This document shows, piece after piece, positions 55,123-64,000 of a DNA stretch of 64,000 nucleotides (position 1 is its first letter; each line of letters starts with the position of its first letter). Below the pieces are notes generated by a model that worked only from the letters and a program-made list of their open reading frames with translations, had not been told where the DNA came from and did not search any database. Where the stretch lies: assembly GCA_958295925.1 (NCBI GenBank), contig CATQHL010000001.1, forward strand, positions 62,001 through 126,000. The letters are read 5' to 3'. The translations under genes and the position numbers were made by a program. Source of the DNA: an uncultured Acidimicrobiales bacterium. Its GTDB lineage: Bacteria > Actinomycetota > Acidimicrobiia > Acidimicrobiales > CATQHL01.

Positions 55123-56271
55123 GAGCAACTCCCCCGCCCAGAGCCGCTCTGCGAAGACTTCCGCCGGAACAACGTCAATGCCGTCCTCCGTACGCCAGGG
55201 TTTGGCCTCAAGGCACACAACCATCAGCCGCTGAAAATCGGGGTGCTCCCGTCGCAGCGCGCGCAGCCCTTTCAGGTGGTTTCGAGTAATTGTCGGGCGG
55301 GCCCTGGCCTCCACCGCAAGCCGGCTGCCGACCAGGAAATCCACCTCTATGCCGCTGGGCAGCCGCCAGTGGCTCAGATCTTCGAATGTCTGCCTATAGG
55401 AGAGGAAGGCCGAAAGTTCGTGGAAGACCCAGTTCTCAAAGGCCTTGCCGAAGTCTTGCGAACCCTCTATCACCTCCCCCCGCTTGGCAAGGTGATTCAC
55501 GATCCCTGCATCTGCGAAATAGAACTTGGGTGAAGCGGTCTCCCGCCCCTTTGGAAGCTTCCGGTAGGCAGGCAGCCATCGCCCCAGGAGGGTGTCCACC
55601 AAAATGTTGAAATAGCTCTTGACAGTCTTGTAGGAGACCCCCGTTTCCCGCCCGATATTTGTGAAGTTGACTATTGCGCCGTCGCGCAAGGCTGCTGCTT
55701 CAAGAAAGTTCGAGAACATCGGCAGACTTTGAATTCTGGCCTCATTGGCGATTTCCTGCCGCAGGTAGTCGGCGACGTAGGCATCCACCAGCCGACGAGG
55801 CCGATTAGAGGCGTACATGCGCGGCATGTAGCCATGGTTCAGCAGTCTCCCAAGGTCGAACTCCTTTCCCAGTTCGCCCGAGGTGAGCCCGAGCAACTCG
55901 TATCGCAACGCCCTTCCACCCAGAAGGTTGATTCCGCCGCGCCGCAAGTTGCGGGCGCTTGAAGCGCACAGGGCGAAATGCGTACCCCTGTTCTCGATCA
56001 GCCAGTGCACCTCGTTTAGAAGCGCCGGGACGTTCTGGATCTCATCGATGACTACCTGAAAACCGCTCGTTGGCGACAGTTCCTCGAGTTCCAGCCTCAG
56101 GCGCTCAGGGCGTGTGGTGTAGCGCTGATACTCCTCGTTCTTTAAAAGATCCAGCCAGTGGCCGTCGGGGTAGGTCTGCCTCAGCAGGGTGCTCTTTCCT
56201 ACTTGCCTTGGCCCCCACAGAAAGAAAGACTCGGTTCCGGCCTCTGGCAGTTTCAGCGACCTTTTGTACAC
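55120..56271 (-). CDS. AAA_14/DUF4143 family ATPase
   Basis: The 383-aa protein has an N-terminal AAA ATPase (FLWGPRQVGKSTLLRQTYP, Walker A at about 19-27; FQVVIDEIQNVPALL, Walker B at about 72-86; LCASSARNLRRGG sensor) and a C-terminal DUF4143 domain (residues about 200-345, with FENWVFHELSAFLSY and VDFLVGSRLAVEARA). The final VDFL/VEARA arrangement resembles a decayed PD-(D/E)xK nuclease fold. Such ATPases are widespread in accessory DNA; function is unknown. GTG start, with a TAGCCT box 6 nt upstream overlapped by an inverted repeat that may be its operator. Confidence 0.9.
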   Translation of the reverse strand: MYKRSLKLPEAGTESFFLWGPRQVGKSTLLRQTYPDGHWLDLLKNEEYQRYTTRPERLRLELEELSPTSGFQVVIDEIQNVPALLNEVHWLIENRGTHFALCASSARNLRRGGINLLGGRALRYELLGLTSGELGKEFDLGRLLNHGYMPRMYASNRPRRLVDAYVADYLRQEIANEARIQSLPMFSNFLEAAALRDGAIVNFTNIGRETGVSYKTVKSYFNILVDTLLGRWLPAYRKLPKGRETASPKFYFADAGIVNHLAKRGEVIEGSQDFGKAFENWVFHELSAFLSYRQTFEDLSHWRLPSGIEVDFLVGSRLAVEARARPTITRNHLKGLRALRREHPDFQRLMVVCLEAKPWRTEDGIDVVPAEVFAERLWAGELL

Positions 56272-56277
56272 GCAGAC

Positions 56278-56283
56278 AGGCTA
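56278..56283 (-). promoter_or_regulatory. -10 box TAGCCT, leaderless promoter of the DUF4143 ATPase gene
   Basis: TAGCCT lies 6 nt before the GTG at 56271. The expected -35 position (about 56301-56306) falls inside the left arm of the inverted repeat at 56296-56349. Confidence 0.5.
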
Positions 56284-56295
56284 CCTGAAATTGGA

Positions 56296-56349
56296 AATTA
56301 GAAGTGGTATGGCTAAATTTACGCAGATTTAGCATTGGTGCTTCTAATT
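56296..56349. promoter_or_regulatory. interrupted inverted repeat upstream of the ATPase gene
   Basis: Arms AATTAGAAG (56296-56304) plus GCTAAAT (56312-56318) mirror ATTTAGC (56327-56333) plus CTTCTAATT (56341-56349), with mismatched 7-nt interiors. It is AT-rich against a high-GC background. It could be an operator over the ATPase promoter or a terminator for mshD, whose stop is 17 bp away. Confidence 0.5.
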
Positions 56350-56366
56350 TTGGCTAATGTGGCTCT

Positions 56367-57062
56367 TCACACGAGGACAGCTTCGTAGGCGCGATTGGTG
56401 TGATGGTTGCTGAAGCCCAGCTTGGCGTAGAGCGCGTTGGCAGCGTGATTGTCGGACTCCACGTAGAGGACGGCAATCTTTAGCCCGCTGGAGTGCAGGT
56501 GCTCCAGCCCGGCCAGCGTCAGCCCCCTGCCGATGCCCTTGCCCGCGAAGTCGGGGTCTGTGGCGATTGCGTATATCTCTCCCAGGGGAGGGGTTTCCTC
56601 TGCGTGGATCTTCGTCCAGCAGAACCCTGCCAGCCGCCCGTCGCGTTCGTGCAGAAGGAAGCCCGCCGGGTCGTACCAGGACATGGCCTGATCGTCTGCG
56701 AGCCCGTTGGCGTCGAGCAATCCCTGTTCCGGATGCCAGGCGAAAGCCCGCCGGTTCACCTCCAGGAAGGCGTCGGCGTCATCAGGGCGAAAGGCGCGCA
56801 CCGGAAGGTCTGTGGCAGGCGCCGGCAGCGCCCGGCGCAGCTGCCAAAGGTCGCGATACGGGCTGAACCCCAGCCGCTCCGCCAAGTCGTCGTCGCCGTC
56901 TTCAACCCCTTGAATCCAGAGTTGCGTCCGTCCCCCGCCTTCGCTGCGAATCCGCGCCAGCAGCCGCCGCAGCTCCCGCAGGTCTTCCGAGGACGTCCCG
57001 CTGAGTGTCAGCAAGTGGTCGAACCCGCTACCAGGAGCAGGCGGTGTCAGATAGGCAGGCAT
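56367..57062 (-). CDS. mshD: mycothiol synthase (shortened)
   Basis: MshD acetylates Cys-GlcN-Ins to mycothiol, the actinobacterial counterpart of glutathione. The C-terminal acetyltransferase is clear: VNRRAFAWHPEQGLLDANGL, AMSWYDPAGFLLH, LAGFCWTKIHAEE, LGEIYAIATDPDFAGKGIG with the acetyl-CoA loop, and LYVESDNHAANALYAKLGF. The protein has 231 aa, against about 315 in Mycobacterium; the N-terminal acetyltransferase repeat is reduced to about 75 residues. ATG 57062 is preceded by TAGCCT at 6 nt, and 105 bp without a gene separate it from the restriction gene. Confidence 0.88.
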   Translation of the reverse strand: MPAYLTPPAPGSGFDHLLTLSGTSSEDLRELRRLLARIRSEGGGRTQLWIQGVEDGDDDLAERLGFSPYRDLWQLRRALPAPATDLPVRAFRPDDADAFLEVNRRAFAWHPEQGLLDANGLADDQAMSWYDPAGFLLHERDGRLAGFCWTKIHAEETPPLGEIYAIATDPDFAGKGIGRGLTLAGLEHLHSSGLKIAVLYVESDNHAANALYAKLGFSNHHTNRAYEAVLV

Positions 57063-57068
57063 TCGCAG

Positions 57069-57074
57069 AGGCTA
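57069..57074 (-). promoter_or_regulatory. -10 box TAGCCT, leaderless promoter of mshD
   Basis: TAGCCT lies 6 nt before the mshD ATG on the minus strand and there is no ribosome site. Confidence 0.5.
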
Positions 57075-57167
57075 GTGGCAGAGGGCGACAGGGCCTGCCG
57101 CTGCGCCCTCGCCGCCGCAGCGCCCTTGCCGCCGATCTCTGATGAGACCCGTGCTCGCTGCCGCCCT

Positions 57168-59977
57168 CTAGCTCTCGGTGTGGGTGGCGAGGATGCGATT
57201 CAGGTCGTCGCTCGGGTGGTACATGGCGCAGCTCCAACGACCGAAGCCGCCGTAGGTGCTGACCGCCTCCGTCCACTCGCGCAAGTATTTCTCCTTGGAG
57301 TAATCGATTTCCAGCGGGTCGCCCTTGACCTCAAGCACCAGCGTGTGGTTGCGGTCGAGGCGGATAAGGAAGTCAGGGATATAGCGGCGCGGCACTCCCC
57401 CGTGGTAGTACCTCACCTCGAAGCCCAGGTGATCGTTCTTTACCCACGAGTTCACCAGGTCGTTCTCATCCAGAGCCTGCGCAACGGTCTGCTCAAGCAT
57501 CGAGTCGTAGACGCAGCGGTTGATGTGACACTTGGCCGCCAAACCGTTCGGCTTTCCGGTGTACCAGCGATCCATGTCGCCGGTGGACAGAATCGGCTGC
57601 TCAGTGTTGAAAATCGGCTCGAGGCGCTCCAGGTTGGCCATTCGAATGGAGTCGGCGATGTGCTCGATTATCTTCCCCTCGTTGAGGCTGATCAGAAACT
57701 CACGTGGTTTCTGCTCAGCTCCGATGAATACAAGCCTGTCGGATTCGACGAACTCCTCCAGCCGCTTGAACAGCTGAAAGCAGATAACCGCCCTGTTGCC
57801 GGAGAGTTTCCCTGCAGGAGTTGAAGGATCCCGCCCATTTAGGTCGTAGTACAGATTCTCGGCCGCTCTGAAAAGAATCTGCTGCCTGCGTTCCTCCGGT
57901 GCCGAAATTTCGTGGGGCATGCTCTCATCCTCGACGCCGCCGATGCTTGGTGCGAGCACCGCCCTCGTGGGTTGCTTGGCGACATCTATCTGGAGTTTCC
58001 CGACGCTGCTCCAGTCAAGTGTCAGTTCCGGCCGGATGTCTCGCTGAATGCGTTCGACGTTTGGGAAGGAAATCTCGAAGCGCCTCTTCTCCGGGTCGGG
58101 CATGATTGCCTGCTTAGGCCCCGGAGGATCAGGAATCGAATACCTCTGATCCTCGTGAGGCAGGAATGCGAACGGCACCCCGAAGACATTCACAAAGTCC
58201 TGCTCGAACAACCCTGTCTCCGGCTTGATTTCGTAGTTGGTGCGTCGCAGGCCGCGCCCCACCACCTGCTCGCAGAGAAGCTGGCTGGTGAACGCCCGCA
58301 GCCCCATTATGTGGGTGACTGTCTTGGCGTCCCAGCCTTCGGAGAGCATCGCCACTGAAATCACGTGCTGAATGCGCTCCCCCGGCTGCCCTTCCTGCCC
58401 CACCGTGTCGACCTGTCTGCGCATAAGTTCAGCCGACTGCTTTTGGGTCAACTTGCGCCCTTTCCCCTCTCCGCCTCCGTCGCCAATGGTGCTCTCGTCG
58501 AGTTTGGCAATGGGGGTGTCCGACTGTTCAGCTCTCTTAAGCGCCTTGGAGTCGATGTGAAGCGTCAGCTCGGATTCGGGCAGCCCGGGCAGCCTGAGCG
58601 CACCTTCGTCGAAAGCGTGCTTGATTCTTGCAGCCGTCTCCGTGCGATTCGCCACGGTGATCATCACCGGCGGGACAGGATGCCTGCTCTTCTCCCAGAG
58701 TTCCCTGGTCTTCTGCCAGTCACCGCCGAGCAGGCGATAGGCCGAGCGAACCAGGTCGGGAAGCGGCTCCTCCGCTTTGGCTCTGCGGTTGAGGTCGCCC
58801 TTAACGGAGTTGTCCCCGTAAATGTGGTACATGCGCGACTTGAGGGTCTTGGCGTCGGGCATAGCCTCGTCCCGCACCACTACCCGCGGGGTCTTGACCA
58901 GTCCCGACTCGATTGCGTCGTTCAAGCCGAAATCGCTTACAACCCAGTCGAACAGCTTCTCTGCGTTGTCCTTCCCCTTCCCCTTGCCGCCTGGAACGAA
59001 AGGGGTGGCCGTGAAGTCGTGGCAGCGCAGGACTCTCCGGGTGCGATGGATGCGGTCGAGTCCTTCCACCCACTTGGTTGGTTCCTCCAGGTCGGCTTTG
59101 CTGAAGTCGGCGGAGGAGCGGTCTGGGGGTATCCGCCAGGCGTGGTGAGCTTCGTCGTTGATCACCAGAAGGTTGCGGGCAGAGGCCATGTCTCCAAGCA
59201 ACTCGCGGACATACGCCGCGTCGCTCTTGGGGCCGCGCTTGTCCACCCCCCGCCGCTTGGCGATCTTCTCAGCGCTCTCCCACTGCAGGGCGTGCCAGTT
59301 GCGAACCTCCACCCTCCCCTGCCGCAGCTTCTCCCGGAAAGCCTTCGGCACGATGTTGAACTCCTCGTAGTAGTTGTTTTCCGCCTGAGGACGGAGTACC
59401 TCCAGCCTGCTGCGCACCGTGAGGCCCGGGGCCACCACCAGCACGTGGCGCGAGAAGCGGGTGTCGTTGCGATAGGTCACCTTGTTGAGGATGTGCCATG
59501 CCGCCAGCATCGCCATCACAACCGTCTTGCCAGCGCCAGTCGCCATCTTCGAGCAGATGCGGGTGAAGTCGCTGCCGTCGGAGGGGATGGTGATGCCCAC
59601 CCGCTCGGCGGACGGCGCTTCCATCAGCCATATGAGGGTCTCGATGGCTTCGATCTGGCAGAAGAAGAACTGCCGCTGTGCGAAGCCCTCACGTTCGCTC
59701 CAGTGATCGAGTAGGCGCTTGGTCACGCCGCTTACGCCAGAATGACCGTTGTTGCGCCATTCGGCCACTCGAGGGCGGATGCGGTTGACGAGTTCGAGGG
59801 CAGTGAATTTCCCCTGTCCCCCCGTTTTGGTTGCCGGATCCGACATCAGGTAGCCCGCTGGCCGTCTGCCTTCTTCCTTGGCGAACGAATTGGTTTCCCT
59901 GTTGTAGTCCCAGTGCTGCGACGGTGCGTTATAGGGCGAGTTGATGACAAGTTGCTTGATGCCGCTTGCGTCCTCGC

Positions 59978-59981
<4 letters not shown>
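57168..59981 (-). CDS. res: type III restriction enzyme Res subunit
   Basis: This 937-aa protein is a helicase-nuclease of the type III Res family. The superfamily 2 motor is seen in KMATGAGKTVVMAMLAA (Walker A, about 145), VINDEAHHAW (motif II, about 276), FTATPFVPGG (motif III) and VGRGLRRTNYE (motif VI, about 580). Near the C-terminus, RYIPDFLIRLDRNHTLVLEV and its Lys (about 870-890) fit the PD-(D/E)xK nuclease. It needs the Mod partner to recognise DNA. Its ATG overlaps the stop of the downstream-frame Mod segment by 4 nt (ATGA), so full translation probably depends on Mod being read in that frame. Confidence 0.92.
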
Positions 59982-62708
<2,727 letters not shown>

Positions 62709-62949
62709 CTACTGCCTCATTTCAGGTATTCGATTTCGAAATGCCCGGCTCGAAGAAAAATTCGCAATAAGGCTACCCTTATGTTTTTTTCGCCCAACGG
62801 CGGAGAGGTGGCAAGCCGAAAGTATTGCCCCGACTCTGTCATACCCCTTCTCTAAGTTTGCATTGGGCTGAAGCAGGGCATTCTGCGCTGATCCGATGGA
62901 CATGCGACGGATGGTCAGGCGACGCCCAGGGCCTCCGATAGCCCACAGC

Positions 62950-62967
62950 AATCGTCATTTGACGATT
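62950..62967. promoter_or_regulatory. perfect palindrome AATCGTCA-TT-TGACGATT
   Basis: An 18-bp perfect palindrome with a 2-nt centre lies 42 bp before the ATG of the HNH gene, in the divergent region shared with mod. Size and position fit a dimeric repressor operator. It lies inside the longer open frame if the HNH gene started at 62896, which argues for the later start. Confidence 0.55.
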
Positions 62968-63009
62968 CGTTTCCCCACCCTAAACCGCCTCCCAGAAAGC
63001 TTCCCCGCC

Positions 63010-63816
63010 ATGGCCAAGAAATCGTTGAGTCTCCGTAATTTTCGGGCATTATCGCGCCTGCCAACCAATCTGACCACCAGACAGATCATTTGTTGGCTCA
63101 CTCTGTTTCTCTTCGGAATCGCAACGTTCGCATGTACTGCCTTTGTTCCGGATCAGCGAACAAGCGCTTCTCCAACCGCCACGATAAATCCCAGCATTGC
63201 CGAGTTATTAACGAGAAACGCCCAGAAGATTAAAGACGCTCAGCAGTCAGAGGCTCTAGATGAGGACGCGCTGCTGTCGACGGTTCCCCCAGCAGAACCC
63301 CAATCGTGGTCTTCTTCGTCTACGGCTATCGATAAAGACGCTCTGCTGCCCAAAGATCAGCAGGCCTTGGATGCTCTGACCGTTTCCGCCGAGCACATTG
63401 GTGAACGGTACGATCGTAAAGAGTGGGACAAGTCATGGACTAGCGGAGTACACAACTATCTGGGATGGCAACAGACGAATTGCCACTATGCGTTCTACGA
63501 CAACATTGGAGACTGCTCTGGCAACAATGACCGTGACCACATGGTATCTCTGCCCGAGGCGCACCGCAGTGGCGGCCATGAATGGTCTCGCACTCGCAAG
63601 GAAGCCTTCTACTTGGAGACCGACAACCTTTACGTATTGTCAATCAGCCTGAACAGAAGCAAGTCAGACCAGGATCCGGCCAACTGGGCGCCTATTATAG
63701 AAAAGTGCCGCTACGCCCGTGAATGGATAGCCATCAAGACAGAGTGGGGTCTCTCCATAGACACTGCGGAAAAACAAGCCCTGAACCGCATGCTCAACAC
63801 CTGCCTAACTCCATAG
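63010..63816 (+). CDS. secreted or membrane-anchored HNH nuclease family protein
   Basis: From ATG 63010 the 268-aa protein begins with a basic stretch and a hydrophobic segment (IICWLTLFLFGIATFAC) ending in a Cys, a signal peptide or an imperfect lipoprotein box. A Ser/Ala/Asp-rich linker follows, then an HNH-type domain: NDRDHMVSLPEAHRSGGHEW with the DH pair, FYLETDNLYVLSISLNRSKS with the Asn and DPANWAP, then CRYAREWIAIKTEWGLS. This is the extracellular nuclease group related to GmrSD C-termini and DUF1524. It is divergent from mod. GC content is lower than in the core genes. A role in degrading external DNA is inference. Confidence 0.85.
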   Translation: MAKKSLSLRNFRALSRLPTNLTTRQIICWLTLFLFGIATFACTAFVPDQRTSASPTATINPSIAELLTRNAQKIKDAQQSEALDEDALLSTVPPAEPQSWSSSSTAIDKDALLPKDQQALDALTVSAEHIGERYDRKEWDKSWTSGVHNYLGWQQTNCHYAFYDNIGDCSGNNDRDHMVSLPEAHRSGGHEWSRTRKEAFYLETDNLYVLSISLNRSKSDQDPANWAPIIEKCRYAREWIAIKTEWGLSIDTAEKQALNRMLNTCLTP

Positions 63817-63857
63817 TCATATTCTAGAAAGCTGCTAGCGTCAAGAAGGTACGCCAT

Positions 63858-64000
63858 TTAAAGGATATTCAATTCTTTGGCACAATTCTCGAATGTTGAA
63901 TGCTTCTTGAAGCCTAGAAGAGAGTATGCATCACGATAGAGGGTGTCGCCTGCAAGAGTACTGCAGATTACTGCCCTGGCAAATTTTCGGCCCACGCGTG
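63858..64000 (-). CDS. C-terminus of an ImmA/IrrE-like metallopeptidase (partial)
   Basis: The minus strand is open from the right edge to TAA at 63858-63860. The 46 visible residues read RVGRKFARAVICSTLAGDTLYRDAYSLLGF and then KKHSTFENCAKELNIL. From memory this resembles the end of ImmA/IrrE family peptidases that accompany phage and toxin-antitoxin regulators (FARAV..STLEG..LYRDAFRLLG). The HExxH active site would lie outside the window, so the assignment is tentative. It converges with the HNH gene and supports an accessory region here. Confidence 0.55.
   Translation of the reverse strand, partial: RVGRKFARAVICSTLAGDTLYRDAYSLLGFKKHSTFENCAKELNIL

Overview
The window is high-GC, densely packed bacterial chromosome, almost certainly from an actinobacterium and probably close to class Acidimicrobiia. 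The lineage markers are a mycothiol synthase (MshD), a DUF3151 protein, a class II DAHP synthase, a J-domain/H+-pyrophosphatase neighbourhood, very frequent GTG starts, and genes chained by 4-bp GTGA/ATGA overlaps. At least eleven genes have a TAnnnT-like -10 box only 5-8 nt before the start codon, which points to widespread leaderless mRNAs. No CRISPR array, insertion sequence or rRNA was seen; one tRNA (Leu-CAA) is present.

Layout. 1-6650: chloride channel, RNase D, DUF3151, pyruvate kinase, glycerophosphodiesterase. 6647-7469: the only long gene-free stretch. 7470-14221: AlkA-type glycosylase and glutamate synthase (gltB-gltD). 14514-19702: potassium uptake operon (folate cyclo-ligase, trkA, two trkH), divergent from a K+-dependent-type membrane pyrophosphatase at 19898. 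22059-29419: J-domain protein, PAP2 phosphatase, a CopC-CopD fusion with an unusual cysteine-paired tail, an MFS exporter and an EF-G paralogue. 29719-34507: aroC, nadD, rsfS, a short sigma-70 factor, class II DAHP synthase, then tRNA-Leu. 34750-39127: fatty-acid synthesis cluster fabD-fabH-fabG-acpP-fabF. 39198-40087: fabZ and a peroxiredoxin whose catalytic cysteine codon is an in-frame TGA (candidate selenocysteine). 40145-54412 (minus strand): a joint histidine-tryptophan supercluster hisDC(fused)-hisB-hisH-hisA-hisF-groES-like-hisI-trpE-ygfZ-trpC-trpF-trpB-trpA-DUF3179. 54462-57062: endonuclease III, a DUF4143 ATPase, mycothiol synthase. 57168-64000: an accessory/defence region with a type III restriction-modification system, a secreted HNH nuclease and the tail of an ImmA-like gene.

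Two observations stand out. First, the methyltransferase gene of the type III system is interrupted by a (GA)30 tract on its coding strand. The conserved C-terminal part lies in another frame beyond the tract, and 28, 31 or 34 units would rejoin it, so this looks like a phase-variable mod gene caught in the shifted state. Its target-recognition segment is strikingly AT-rich, as if swapped in from elsewhere. Second, the Bcp-type peroxiredoxin at 39629-40087 reads through one TGA exactly at the peroxidatic Cys45 position, followed by a small hairpin suited to a bacterial SECIS element. Other unusual architectures are FabD fused to a biotinyl-like domain without its lysine, the HisD-HisC fusion, and CopC-CopD with a tail of repeated cysteine pairs.
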